Below are positions 23,024-35,290 of a DNA stretch of 64,000 nucleotides, piece by piece. Both the position numbers and the translations under genes were made by a program. Position 1 is the first letter of the stretch; the number at the start of each line of letters is the position of its first letter. The DNA comes from Apoderus coryli. Its lineage: Eukaryota > Arthropoda > Insecta > Coleoptera > Attelabidae. The stretch is taken from the NCBI GenBank assembly GCA_911728435.2, contig OU452201.1, positions 15,872,001 to 15,936,000 on the forward strand, in the 5' to 3' direction. The notes below the pieces were generated by a model that saw nothing but the letters and a program-made list of their open reading frames with translations, made no database searches and had not been told where the DNA came from.

Positions 23024-26000
23024 ATGTCTTTAGGATTTGATACTAATTTCGATGAAGCTGATGTGGATCCTGCAGCAGAGTTCCTTGCTCGTGAACAGGA
23101 CGAACTGGCTGGACTAGAAGACGAAGTTAAACCTGCAGCTATATCAGTTCCAGCGGTACTTAACGGTGGTTAGTATTTACATTTAAAAAGGGGCGTACTA
23201 ATTTATCTAATATGATGTATAAGTTAATGATATTTAGCATGTGTGTTAAATATTATTTAGTATTTTTGCTATGTATGTATTTATTGTTTTTTATTTCTTT
23301 GCTTTACATGAATGAATGACACTAAGATGAAACCACAAATTCTGCAAGCAGTTTTGAAATAATTGAGGGCTTTGAGCATGATGGAGTTAAGAAAGACGCA
23401 TATGTTGGTATGTTGATTTTTTTCCTTTTGACTGTGCTATTTAGTTACATTTTATTTTTTGTTTTATTAGATGATTTTCTTTTCAATACAGAACCACAGC
23501 AACAAATCTTTGGTAAGAATTTGTGTTTGTGACGTTCTACTTTTACAAAGCGCTGAATCAATACATAAATTACAGGAAGTGTTCTGATTTAGAGCTGGGT
23601 CGGTTCTGAACGATTCCGTAGTCAGGAATCGCTGGAATCGAATCCATAAATGCCCAGTTTTCGAATCACAATTCCCCGATTTATTTCCTTCGCTAAGCGT
23701 TTAGTTTCGGCATAGATCAACCAGTGATTGGTTGATCTATGGTTTAGGTTCATTCGGAATCAGACGAGTTTGACCGTGACAACAAAGTCCAAGTATATTC
23801 GAGAATCTGTCAAAGATAAGCAAAGCACACAATAATCTTAACAAATTTTACATATTATGGGGCCTCGTTTTCGGCTTGTTTTGAACAAGTATAAGGTAAA
23901 TTCGCTACAATATTGTAAGCAACTAAAAATATGCTAGTAATTGTCTTATTTCATTAACTATAGTATGCGAGTAATTTCAGTCTCAGTCGGGAGGAACGGG
24001 CCAAACTGTTGGGGTGTAATCTAAACCTCAAAAAAACAAGCAATAACTCAAATGTTATAAAAAGAAAATATTGAATTAATTGAGTTGTCCTAATGGTATT
24101 ATTTATATACAACCTACAACTCATTTGCAGCACAGGTTTTCGGGAAACGTGTTGTATGGTATGGTCAATAATCATTTAATTGGTCCTTGTAATTTGGAGA
24201 ATCCTCTCAGTGGGGATCACAACTTAAATTTTTTACAAAATGAATTACAAGAACTACTGGGGGAGATTCATTTAAACATCAGGATGCGCGTTAGACTATA
24301 ATTATTTAGAAATGCTGCACTCAATATTAAAGAGAGGCATGAATCAATCACAACACCAACTCCCGCCTATCGTAAGAATTGAATTTTAAAACTGAACTCA
24401 CAAAGAGTATCTCAGATTGTTAAGATTATTAATTTAAGCTAATGCAAAATTTGTCTTGTAATTGGGCGCAACTCTGTTAGACAATAAATATTATTATTAA
24501 TTGCATATTCGAAGTACCCAATGCTCGATGACCGTATTATCTTCGACCCGCTGAATATTAACCTTACGACAGGAAGTTAATTTTTAATTTTATCTAGAAA
24601 TTTTACTTTTAAACAAGTTTTTAAAATATTCTCTAGCATGTGCAATTTTTTGTATGCTTTGTAATTAATTTGATTTTCAACAGACTATGGACATGCAACA
24701 ACTAATGGAGATACAAGTAAATATTTCTTTATTTATACATTATTTAAGTTGTCCATGTTATGAATAATTTATTTATTTTAATAATTATAGTGACATCTTC
24801 GCCTCTTCATTCTATAAATACTCAAGAAGTGCGTGAAGAGCCTGAAAAGATACGCAAATGGCGTGAGGAACAAGTTAAAAGACTTGAGGAAAAAGGTATT
24901 TGAAATTATGAATCGTAAATATTGAACAAAAACTTTTATTAAACTTTAATTAAGTAGGTACCATAGTGAAAAAAATAAAATAAATAACTCTTCTTAACAA
25001 AACAAATTCACGGTCTATATTTCTGAGAGATTGCTTGGCCATTTCTCATCACCTGTAAAAACCAAATGATTGAATTAGAATTGAACTAAAATCTAGTTCA
25101 ATGTTGATTTCCAACGAATACAATTACTTAGAGTTTCACACTTCAAGGAATTTACAAACAACTCTCGTTATCAAAATGAATTAACACCTCTTTATATGCA
25201 AGTATCCAGATGTCTTGTTGCTGGACAGATTTGACATCCTTGTTTTGTTTTTTTTATCTGGATTTCAAAATTTCAAAACAAAATACTTTTGAGAACTATT
25301 AAATGAAATGAAATTCTGCCACATATTGTTCAAGAACACAACTTTTCGTGCACTATATACATAAAAATAATTACACTATTAATAGACTTTAAATATGTGC
25401 ATTTTAAACTTACTAAAATTGTATACTAAACTTCTGAAGAAGTTTGGCTCTTCCAGTTAAGATTTGAATAATTTCTAAAATATTTTCTATCAAATACTAG
25501 GTACTAAAATGAATAAAAGTAACAAGTTTGGTATAAATGTTTCAGATGAAGAAGAGGAACGCAAAAAAGAAGAATTGCGAGGGATTGCAAAAAAAGAATT
25601 AGAAGATTGGTATAAAAATCATGAAGAAATTATTGCCAAAACAAAGGCTGCAAACAGGTATGGTTTTTGTGTTAACATAATATATTATGTTTCTCTACAT
25701 ACAAATAACTATTTGTTGTAAAAAAATTCACATATGCATCATGTGTGAGATATTTGTATATATAATGTACAAAAAGCTACACTTTGAATTTAAACTGCCA
25801 TTACTGTTGGTGGTTTTTATGTAAAATTACTTAAAGCCAAACACATTAGCTTATGTATATTAGGCAATAATTGTTTTGTGCACAAGTAGCGACGGTTTAC
25901 TGCAACTTTCGGCGGTATTCATAGTAACATCTTGAATATGCTTATCGACTTGCCGGTTGCACGCTGAGTATAATTTGCTACGTACTAAACAAATAACCGT

Positions 26001-28300
26001 TGCGTTGTTAATAAAATTTCCAAATTTAATATGTACATAAATTAGCGAATACTAATATATTATTTTGTTTGATTTCCTATCCGGACATTATAGAGATGCA
26101 GCCAAGTAAGTTTATTTAGTTTAGTTGGATATTTGTACAAAACATTTTTGGGCGATATATTCTATTTACTTTTTGTTGCCTGCTATTACCTACAGGGTAT
26201 TCCAAACATGCCAATCTCTTAATCATAAATTCTTTTGTTTTTTGCGATTTTGAGCTTTGCGTTCAGTTTCCAAAGTTGTTCACTTGGAAGTAGATCGTTG
26301 GCTATGTAGTGAAAATGCTACACAGATATTTTAAATGAGAAAAGTTTTGGTCAACAGCTATATCAAATAAAAATTACTTTGTGACATACTGACAGCTCTG
26401 GGCGGAGGACATTTAATTGTCAGAGGTCAGGGGTGACCTACAAAAATTTCATATCGATTAAGGGGCATTCACTTAATAGATGCTTTTTGCACAGTCAGAA
26501 TAAATAAAAGGTGAATTTCATAGTTAACACAAAAATTCCAAATTCCATCTGTTTGCATTTGCCACATATCAAGTATTTAACATTGAAATTGGTCAAAATT
26601 GCAAAAAAAAAGAAGATATTCTACTAATAGTGATAGAGGAAGTAAGTGCCATACTTACATAATATGGAATATCCTGTTCTGTTGTTACTGTACAAGCCTT
26701 AAGAACTTATTGTTCGGTTAGAATACAATTTTAAAATAAATAGATTATATTAGATAAAAAACTTCCACAGGCAACTAAACGTATAGAAACAATGTTAGCT
26801 AACGTTTCGTTGATCATCGTGTCAGCTTCTTTAGAGCTACTTCGCGTGTACGCGGTTAAACAAAAACTCATCAAGATTGCTGTGTACATGCCTTATATAC
26901 CTGCCATACCAGTCTGCGTCGTCGATTACCCGATGCCAAATGGATGAGAGATATCGCCTCGTATCGCTATTTAAGTTTAATGTTGTTTAAATATTCTATT
27001 CACTCTCTGATTTATTCATAAAATAAAGTTTATTATAACCAATTTGGAATTTACGAAAATCTTGTGTCCGGTTTCTACAAAATGTTTAGCGAGTGATAAT
27101 GAGATTATATATTATTCCGAAGTCTGACCGATCTTTCATGATCCTTTAAGCCGGTTGAGACTCCTCTACATGTTTCTACAATATACCACATCAGCATGGT
27201 ACCTTCTATGTGTGTTCCGAAACAGTGACTTCTGTGAATACTAAGTTGTTAGGGCTTGTACATTATCTGCATTTGTTATGTGTTGAACTATTATTTACAT
27301 TTGCAGCATCTTTTTTGTTTTTGTTAAATTGTATTTATTATTCTATTCGTAAATCAAACGCGTCTGCTTCACAAAATATTTTTAGATATATATGTTCGAA
27401 TAGGGAATCGGAAAAATCTGCCAGACATGTTTCGGAACTACAAATCCATCATGAGTGGCATAACAAAATCTTTCGTATCTGTTATAGTATTGAGAATTCG
27501 AACATTATTTAGATTCCAAATATATATAAATTTTGTGGAGCATACGCGTTTAATTTACGAATATATCCCGGTCCTCTTCGTTATGGATTACGTAAAAAAA
27601 TATCTATTCTTATTCCATACTTCCATTTTGGAATAGTAACAAATTACACAAACGTGTCCGATACTGCTAGCTACAATTTAGTTTCAAATTTTGAAGAATT
27701 AATTAATTTATATTAACAAGATGTTTTATGTAGTTAGCAGAAGATAAAGTGCCTTTTATAAATTTTGATCCGCGTTTCGCCAACAATGTTAACATGAGTT
27801 AATGGGTGACTTTGGGGCAGTTTGAGGGATTGGAAGATTGTATATATGTATATGGTGCTTAGATACAGTGTTTAGTTAAATATAAGTTTTCTATTGCAGT
27901 TGTTAACATATTGTTAGTGAAATGTCTGTCCAAATTTTAACTAGTTGTTTATCATAAAATTCATCATTCATTAGGATCAAAATGGAAGTATAAGATTTGC
28001 CCAAAAAGTTATTTTGTTCTTGGTGCTTTAAAAAAATGAAACTCAGGTGTCTTTTGTTTAGCTTTTCTATATAAACTGTATTAGAACAGTTTGAGCATTT
28101 TCCACCATAATTCTAGGAATGCCGAAAAGCAATTCGTAGCAGAGGACAATGACATCGAACCGGGTACGGAATGGGAACGAATAGCGAAATTGTGCGAATT
28201 TAATCCGAAGGCCAAGCCCGGCAGCAAAGATGTGTCCCGTATGCGTTCGATCATACTGCAGATGAAACAGAACCCAATGCCAATTAAGAACAAGGCGTAA
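23024..28300 (+). CDS. Clc: Clathrin light chain
   Basis: Exons 23024-23168 (or 23165), 23327-23407, 23471-23512, 24684-24716, 24791-24895, 25546-25657, a 12-nt microexon 26094-26105 and 28117-28300 give about 237 residues. Family landmarks in order: DPAAEFLAREQDELAGLE, FEIIEGFEHDGV, then the heavy-chain-binding coiled coil (EEPEKIRKWREEQVKRLEEK; ELEDWYKNHEEIIAKTKAANR), then EPGTEWERIAKLCEFNPK and DVSRMRSIILQMKQNP. The protein coats vesicles with clathrin heavy chain and regulates lattice assembly and actin coupling. Exons 2-5 are all phase 1 and 33-105 nt long, so any can be skipped without a frame change. Two donors compete at the end of exon 1. The family assignment is certain. Confidence 0.95.
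24080..24310 (+). pseudogene. Mariner/IS630-type transposase fragment in Clc intron 3
   Basis: The frame gives GNVLYGMVNNHLIGPCNLEN then LNFLQNELQELLGEIHLNIR, which matches the segment between the first and second catalytic Asp in the transposases seen at 52784-53212. Upstream frames are broken. The rest of this intron (23513-24683) has no other recognised element. Confidence 0.65.
26094..26105 (+). CDS. Clc: 12-nt microexon of clathrin light chain
   Basis: Twelve bases lie between an acceptor (CGGACATTATAG) and a strong donor (GTAAGTTT). Spliced in, they turn the AG|G junction (Arg-Asn) into Arg-Asp-Ala-Ala-Lys-Asn with no frame change. The length is a multiple of three, so inclusion can be optional. 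It sits at the place where vertebrate light chains carry their neuron-specific insert, near the end of the heavy-chain-binding helix. I inferred it from splice signals only. Confidence 0.6.
26192..26680. mobile_element. MITE-like element in Clc intron after the microexon
   Basis: The left end ACAGGGTATTCCAAACATG and the right end (reverse complement ACAGGATATTCCATATTATG) are similar inverted termini about 490 bp apart. It begins about 90 bp downstream of the microexon donor. The remaining intron to 28116 is AT-rich, with a degenerate hammerhead-like motif (minus strand near 26790-26835). Confidence 0.5.
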
Positions 28301-29100
28301 TTATTTTAACTAATGATACATACAATAATAATTTATGGGTGAATTATTAATGAAATAGTTTTTGAATAATCCTAACTTTTCGATTAGATTTATTGTAATA
28401 ATATAAATACTAAAAAAAAATAATATGGAGAAGTTGTCATTTTCTTTTAGGCGATTTGTTGTTAAATTTCATAAAATGTTTTTATCTATAAATGGTCATA
28501 ATTAATTAACATTGTATGTACAAACTGAATATACTATGATTTATACCATTAGTTATTACCTATTTATATTAGAATATTGAACATAATGTTTTAAATAGTG
28601 CAAGATGTTCCAATTGAAAATGTTCCAGACATCCTTCAAAATATGTAATTCCAAAATAATAATGTTAATTTTTTATTTTTATTATTAATATAATATATAG
28701 GATATCGAGATAATATACGAAGTGAATTAATTAAAAAAATACATTCTACGTCTTTGTTTTACCCTCCTTAACTGTAATATACAGTGTGTATCAGCCAAAT
28801 GGAATAAATTCAATAATAAGCAAATTGGGAGGTGTTTGAAAAAACGCTCGGACATGTCGATTGGTATTTTTAGTTGCGCATTTCTTTCAACAAAAACTTT
28901 TTATACAGGCGGAAGTGTTTTGTAATATCATGGTTTTTATTTTAAATGCAATAACCTGTATATTATTCAAGTTTTGAATAATTCTTGACTATTGTACAAT
29001 GTCCTGTACTTATTTTCACTGTTTCGGAAATATTGGGTGTTTTCAGATTTATGGCAAAAATTAACATAAAAGAAGAAAATTATTGGATTACTGAAATTTG
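28301..29100. other. Intergenic region after clathrin light chain
   Basis: AT-rich sequence including the Clc 3' untranslated region. ACAGTGTGTATCAGCC at 28782 resembles a Tc1/mariner-type terminus, but a partner was not found. No gene is seen. Confidence 0.45.
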
Positions 29101-29114
29101 CTTTAACGAACTCA

Positions 29115-29400
29115 ATACAATATAACAAAGAGCTGGGATTCGAACACAGGACGTTCCGCATGCAAAGGGCACGACCCCAATGACGACATCGAATGTTATA
29201 CAAACTAATTTACTAAAAATATATTAAGAGGTACCAACTACCTAACTGGTGACATTTGAAACAATTTTCTCGAGAACTGAGACGGTAAATTTCAAAAGTA
29301 ACCTATTGCTATCACAGGGCTAAAGCGATTTCAATCAAAAACTAATGGGTTCATTATAGGACTCCCCCAAACTCATATACCAAAATTTAGCTCAATTGGT
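29115..29400 (-). repeat. Single-arm copy of tRNA-Ala foldback repeat
   Basis: The minus strand near 29125-29195 reads CCCTTTGCATGCGGAACGT and GTTCGAATCCCAGCTCT, resembling the anticodon (TGC) and T arms of tRNA-Ala. It is followed on the plus strand by CTACCTAACTGGTGACATTT and TTCTCGAGAACTG, all shared with the two arms of the element at 55265-55795. Confidence 0.65.
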
Positions 29401-29584
29401 TGAAGTTTTTAGGCGCTATCGTGGAAGAAAGGGTCTTAATCGTCTCAATGGACTTCAAAATAGTTGTGATGATTCTAGAAAAAGACCATTAGAGACATGA
29501 GACATTACAAACCGCAGTAAAAGAGATTCAGTTCAAATGCAGTCCTTATAAAATTAAATAAATGTAAGATTGTTTTACATGTCA

Positions 29585-30440
29585 TACGCGCTCAGGCCAT
29601 TGAATATCGCCTGTCAGAGAAACAAGTGTCTGGGGAACAATTCTCTCAAAAATTGCAATGATGATGTGTGTGCTATCGCCACATTTAGGTTGAAACCCGC
29701 CATTCTCCATATTAAATTCTGCCAGGGCTGGGGTGGAAAACTTCTTATCGCTATGTACCCTCATGGATTGACAGTAACAGCCCGATTCCTTTCTTCAAAG
29801 AAGTAAGACCTGGCTATCCCCATTTCTGACACGGCTGACCAAACTGTGATTTTCTCACTATGCAGAGGTTTTTCGTGTATCTCTTACAGGTTATAGGCAC
29901 ACCAGTGGCGGAGACAAAAAAAAACACCTCTTGAGGTAAATCTTCACATGGAGCAACTCCATAATTCCAATATCGTTCTGATAATTCATGTGTTACAACC
30001 ATTTTGGAAGTATGAAGTTCCTGATGAATATTCTTCGTAAAGTGCGGTCAGAGAAGCGAAGGTTAAACGCATGTCTGCGTCCAGAGCGTGTAGTCGATTT
30101 AACATTGAGCGCTTGGTTATCTCCATGTTTTTCGGGGGTCGGAGTTGTCCGTGGACGTCTACCTCCACTCTAAAGGTAAAGGAACTGGTAGATTATGAGG
30201 AATTTCAAATCTGATACAGAACACCGTTGTATAGCGATGAAGGACGAATGTACACTTACACAACTAAAGCGCTGTGCGTTGGTCCACATGCCGTTTGAGA
30301 CTAGAACCTAGAACGGTTTCAAATAAAAACGGTTTACCTTGCTGCTTGTACTGACAATATCCCCACTTTTCTGTGACGCTGCACGGCTTTACGAGACCGT
30401 GTTGAACATAGGGAGCGAGTTATGCCGCACCTCGTACATA
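29585..30440 (-). pseudogene. Mariner/IS630-type transposase remnant
   Basis: Read on the minus strand with frame changes, it gives NMEITKRSMLNR, then HELSERYWNYGVAP, KPLHSEKITVWSAVSEMG, FFEERNRAVTVN, FNMENGGFQ and LRELFPRHL. These are the ordered landmarks between the first catalytic Asp region and the HDGAP region of this transposase family. Several stops and shifts make it non-functional. It lies immediately downstream of AMN1 on the same strand. Confidence 0.75.
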
Positions 30441-30524
30441 TTAAAAAATACATATTACATTATACAAAAATTAAAACAACATTGAAAAATATCATTAACC
30501 TTCTAAAAATAAGTAAATAGAAAC

Positions 30525-33500
30525 TCACCATGAAATCTGCCAAAATAACTGTTTTGCACGAGGAAGGAACCTTAAACAATCAGCCAAATTGACACCGTCG
30601 CCTTCTAAATCATAAAATATGAAAACCTATTTATACAAATGGAAAGGAACAATGACAATTAATGTATTTAATGGTGTAATTTATTTTAACAAATAGAAAA
30701 TGATATCTAATTATTCGTTGACTAAAACAACACTAAAAATTATGGATTAAAAGATCACAACATGTTGTATTTTTATGTTTTATTCCCTTTAACCCTTTCA
30801 GTCACGAGTTTCTTTTTAAGACGGATAAAAATTTTAATATAACATTTTTACTTACTCAATTTTTTAAAAGATTTTTGAAAATATTTAGAAATTGGAAAAA
30901 ATGCATTTTTTTTTTCAAAAAAAATTATGTTCATTTTAACGACATCATGTTTGTTCGACTTATGTGAAAAAAAATTCCAGGTAATGAAAAAATGCTTTAT
31001 TTGCAATGAAAACTAACAAAACAATTACGTTCACGATTTATGCATAGGTGAATATTACATTGGCTGCAAAGAAAATTGGCTTTTTTAAGGGAGTTTGCAA
31101 CCGGATTCTTACTACTTACTTCATTTCATTTTCACCAGCAGCTGCTGTTTCGCAACGTTACCCTCTTTCTCTTCACCGTTCTCCTCTCCTCTCCAACGTT
31201 CGCCCTCTTCCTCCCCAACGTTCCCCTCTTCATGTACTTATTGTTCTAGAACTTTCATCATAGTCTGTTCTTCAAACTCTTCTAAATCTAAAAAAAAACA
31301 AAAAACTTTCAAAGATATCAAATTTTAAAGTTAATCCTTTTGCTTACCTCTAAAATTCAGTTCTTCATCACCGCCCCCTCAATATCGGACATTTGATCTA
31401 TTATATCTATAATACTTCTTGATCGGCAAGTGAAATTATTTACAACCCTCCGTTCACCATGTTCGTTAAAACGAACAGGCATGTTTTTGGATAAAACTAC
31501 CTAATTTTTCTTTTTAATTATGTTTGGATATGATATAAGTATTTTTAACTCTAATTATTTAGATAACATAAAAAAACATTTACTTACCCTTATAATATAA
31601 GAAACAACACAATAGTTGTTGCGCCGTAAAGCAACGCTAGCAACAATCGAAATACGTCTAGAATACATCTTCTGTATGCCGAACACGGTGCACTAAACGA
31701 TATATTTCGTAAAGTTTATAATACGTACATAAGAAAGTGATGTTCGTTTAAATGACCATGGTGACCGAAAGGGTTTTAAACTTAAACTATCTACATAGTA
31801 GTTTTACCACTGAAGATGAGATCTTAGAATCCCGAAACATGTGTGATATGTGAATGGTTATTATAGCTTTGTTTTGATTGCGAAATAAAAATTGTAAAAT
31901 ATAATTACCTGTTGAGCAATTTGAAAAATTAATAGTAGTCAAATTATCACACAAACTGCACAATAGCCTTAAACCGACCTCAGTAACATTCTCACAGTTG
32001 TCTATTCGCAATTCTGTCAGTCGTTTTGCGCATTTGCCCGTTGAAAACATGGATATTCCAACATCAGAAATCTAAAACACAGTCTGAGCTGTCAGTACTG
32101 AAGTAAAATACTTGACAAGTGCTTCAATTACTTTTAATACTTGAAGTACCGTTACTTCAAATATTTTTAAGTACCGGCTCTATGTCGAAAACTAATCATG
32201 TTATGGTTTTAGGAATATTTTTTACAAGCTCTTATCATCTAGTGAATCCTAATAGTACCATTGCATTTGATTTTTCTAAGAAAATTGACAAAATCAGAAA
32301 CATTGTTTTATAGCTCCACCAAGTGGCTAAATGTATATAAAATAGTATATTACATAACATGTGCTGTAAATGATATTTATTGGAAATTTATTTACAGCTC
32401 GAGTTATGTACTATACTTTTTCTACGACTTTGCAGAATCAGAATCCACTTCAGAATTAAAATTTAAGCAGAAATACTTAACACAGAAGAAAAGGTAATTA
32501 TGACATTTATATATTTGAATTTATTTGACATTTGTGTTTGACATAATTCCATAATAAAAATCCCCAAAGTGTTATGTAATATTCATTACGTAACACTTTG
32601 GTGATCATTACGTAATACTTATGTAAGATTGAATTTACATGTCACGTTAACAGTTTTGCAATAGACGGCTTAACAAAACAGGAGTAGAAAAAATAAATAA
32701 AAGCATCAATACTTTTTTTGATTTCTAGTTAGAATTACGTCCTCTAGCGGACATTTTAGAAAACTAAAACTATTTTCCAGCGATTTCCCTTGTCCGCTTT
32801 TACTAAAAAAAATATTCCTAAAACCGTAACATGATTAGTTTTCGAGATAGAGGCGGCGCCCTTTCTTATCTGTACACGCGGTACTTAAACAAATTTTATG
32901 TATTTGCACTTGGTACATGAGTTTTCCAAAAAGTACTTAAAATACCATATTTACTTGAAGTACTACAGAAAGTAATTAAAATACTTTCCAATCAATTTTA
33001 GTAATAAAAAAAATCACAAAATGGTAAGTTCGTAATATACCTTAACAATTTATCAACTTTTGACCGTCGGGTTTCTGCTTTTTAGATTTTAACAGAATTT
33101 TACACTTTGCAATAATTTAGCTTTTATGTAATACCATGGATGATGAGAATCGAAGTGTGAAGTCTTGTATGATGTAAACTAGTTTTTAGTTTTAATAAAA
33201 TAATTTTATGGAGAATAGACTTTTATTCATATATATTGACAGAGATGTTTTTGGCGACATCTAGCGTGAGCAGGCTATATGCCCGGTGAAACACAGTTCA
33301 CAAACGATGGACGGACAAGAAGTAACAATTCTATGTTTCAGAAATAATTTCCCAATTGGTTTCTTTCGTTTGTTATGAATAAATAAGTTCTGAGTCAGGT
33401 AGGAGGTTGGATGTTATTACATTTACAAATATTTCATATCTTTTACATTAAAATCTACTTATATATATTTTTTTGTTCAGAATCTTCAGGTGTTTCGTTT

Positions 33501-34758
33501 GTAAAACTTTAAAAGAATCTGCAGAGTTAAAATAGGCAATATTGTCGATCATAAGTATTGATAATTTAGGAATTTAAACTATTATTAACAAATTAAAGAA
33601 TAACATCACTTGTTTAGCTAAATATCGTGTATCCTCATACTTACTTCGGCATATGACAATCGTAATCGTTCAATATCAGTAGCTCTAATGGCATCTAATG
33701 CTCCATCCCCAATATTACGGCAACCGCCTAAATCTAAGCAACGAAGATTGGGTGATTCGGCGACAATTTGTCTTACTAGCTCATCATTCATTTCATCACA
33801 ATTCATAATTGTTAGAAACTTCAAATCGCGTTTATTTGTCAGTGCAATCGATAAGGCTACAAAAAAATCTAATATTGTAAAAATAGTTATTTTTATATTG
33901 TGTGCAAAACGAGTGTTTGTAAATGGCACATGAGAGTGTAAAATTAATTCGAAGAAAACACAAATTTTACCATTAAATACAACCAATATTTTAAATGGTG
34001 ATGTGTGAAACTCACATGGAATTACATATTTGTATGATCGTTTGCGAGTAGGAAATGGTAATTTCATGTGAGTTTTATAGTTATTGCAATTCATTCATTT
34101 TATGGGACACTCAGAGGAGCCCTGGAAAAACTTTAGGGCGAAAACAATAAAATTTTTAGTTTTTTTGGAAGCTGGTACCCGATCCGCTTTTTAAGAGGAA
34201 TAACTATCTCCGATCAAAATAGTCTAGAGAAATTGTAAATCGAAAGCAACTATTATTACTGAGTACTATAAGTACTTAATTAGAAAATAAAATGTAATGA
34301 ATATTGTATTATTCACTAAATATTCAATAATAATCAGAGTTTCCTGATAATACTGACCTAAGCGAGTAATACCAACAGCAGTCGCACCATTAATGTGTAA
34401 CTTTTTTAAACGAGAACATTTGTTTATGGCATTCAGAATATTATCGTCCAAATTGAAAAAAGTTAAGTTAATATGAGTTGTAATATCGTTTGTAAGGGCA
34501 ACGAAAAATTTGTGAACAGTGGATTCGGGAACAAAAAACGATGAGTATGACAAAAGTATCTTCAATATTTGGTTCTTTACATGGGCAGGTAGCATTCTCA
34601 CAATGTCGAGTGAATATTCATCATCGAAGAGCGCCAAATGCTTGATGACATACCGTATTGTTCTACAAAACATTAGTAAATTAAATTACATTATTAGCTT
34701 AACCTAGGTATGAGCATGTATTCAATTATGCTTACAAGGATTTTAACGAGTTTTCCAT
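30525..34758 (-). CDS. AMN1: AMN1-like leucine-rich-repeat protein
   Basis: Five minus-strand exons join in phase: 34758-34736, 34662-34358, 33856-33645, 32071-31909 and 30604-30525, for 260 residues (human AMN1 258). The amino end (MENSLKSLTIRYVIKHLALF) and LPAHVKNQILKILLS match the human start region. Then come LRRs: LDDNILNAINKCSRLKKLHI, FLTIMNCDEMNDELV, NLRCLDLGGCRNIGDGAL, ELRIDNCENVTEVGL. The last exon ends RAKQLFWQISW, like human KLKQVTWTVY. AMN1 proteins are cysteine-containing LRR proteins related to FBXL F-box proteins; yeast Amn1 antagonises mitotic exit, and the animal role is unclear. The stop TGA overlaps a donor-like GGTGAGT, so a further tiny exon is possible. Introns 3 and 4 carry transposons. 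Confidence 0.88.
30793..31775. mobile_element. piggyBac-like derivative in AMN1 intron 4
   Basis: The left end, after TTAA (30789-30792), reads CCCTTTCAGTCACGAG. The right end, reverse-complemented, reads CCCTTTCGGTCACCATGG, with TTAA at 31776-31779 two bases beyond the GGG. On the minus strand inside are DIEGAVMKN-like and DLEEFEEQTMMKVLEQ acidic pieces split by an intron-like gap, suggesting the 5' part of a transposase gene. The rest is AT-rich. The right boundary is uncertain by a few bases. Confidence 0.6.
31810..31838 (+). repeat. Hammerhead-like motif, copy 1
   Basis: CTGAAGA followed 16 bases later by CGAAAC fits the conserved core CUGANGA...GAAA of hammerhead ribozymes. The intervening bases pair poorly, so this copy is probably decayed. 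It lies in AMN1 intron 4. Confidence 0.4.
32086..32998. mobile_element. Large inverted-repeat MITE in AMN1 intron 3
   Basis: TCGAAAACTAATCATGTTAT followed by GGTTTTAGGAATATTTTTT at about 32186-32225 recurs inverted at 32813-32860. Outside these, AAGTACTTGAAGTA-type repeats face each other on both flanks. In the middle, 32564-32601 forms a hairpin with 17-nt arms and a 4-nt loop. Its style fits a hAT-type MITE. The ends are approximate. Confidence 0.6.
33246..33300 (+). repeat. Second copy of dispersed motif TTTTGGCGACATCTAG
   Basis: GTTTTTGGCGACATCTAGCG followed by TGAGCAGGC matches the copy in the piggyBac remnant at 11447. It lies in AMN1 intron 3, followed by about 150 bp that may belong to the same repeat. 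Confidence 0.6.
34004..34078. repeat. Hairpin MITE copy in AMN1 intron 2
   Basis: The ends AAACTCACATG and CATGTGAGTTT are inverted. The inner GAGTAGGAAATGG and ATTTCATGTGAG are shared with the element at 58941-59045, so two members of one small hairpin family are present. Confidence 0.65.
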
Positions 34759-35261
34759 TTTGTTATTGTAGTAGGTATTTAAATCCTAAACAACCTAAGG
34801 ACATTAATCTTATTAGTTTGACTGTTACTTTTTAAATCAAAGAAGCAACCCAACAGATAAACCGTTACTTAGAGATTAAACATAAACATAGGTAAATGTA
34901 AAATACAATTCAAAATTCAAATCAAACAGAAAACAAAACATAACCACACATCTTCTTTTTTTTTATGAGACGAAAGACGACAGACTATAGAAGTAAAGAG
35001 CAAACAGATGTGCAAATCTTGAAAACCGAGGAATAGAACGATCGATTGACGCGAGGTAAAGTTTACTAAATTACCACAGAGTTGCCTCCGTACTCTCGGT
35101 TGTTCGACTCGCCGGTTTTCTAGAATAGATTGTCTTTATAAATATTCATTTTGCCTTACAAAATTATTTCTTTAGTTTAAAACAAAATATTTGATGGTAG
35201 AAATTGTAAGAATATAAAAAAATGAATAAATAAAAAAATAAGTACCTAATTTTTATAATAC
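34759..35261. other. AMN1 upstream region
   Basis: This stretch lies 5' of AMN1 on the minus strand and probably contains its promoter. The 35030-35110 part is richer in GC (GACGCGAGGTAAAG; CTCGCCGG). No coding sequence is seen. Confidence 0.4.
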
Positions 35262-35290
35262 CTGAAGAAGGTTACATCGTTCGCCGAAAC
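35262..35290 (+). repeat. Hammerhead-like motif, copy 2
   Basis: CTGAAGA, a 16-base spacer, then CGAAAC, followed by the self-complementary GTTGTACAAC in the position of stem III. The spacer itself closes with only GG/CC. Confidence 0.45.

Noticed and set aside
27210..27636. Two overlapping plus-strand frames in a Clc intron
   Set aside because: They overlap in different frames, show no motif, and lie within an intron of AT-rich DNA.
31048..31328. Pro/Ser/Leu-rich plus-strand frames
   Set aside because: Antisense to the acidic Glu-rich part of the piggyBac-like derivative on the minus strand.
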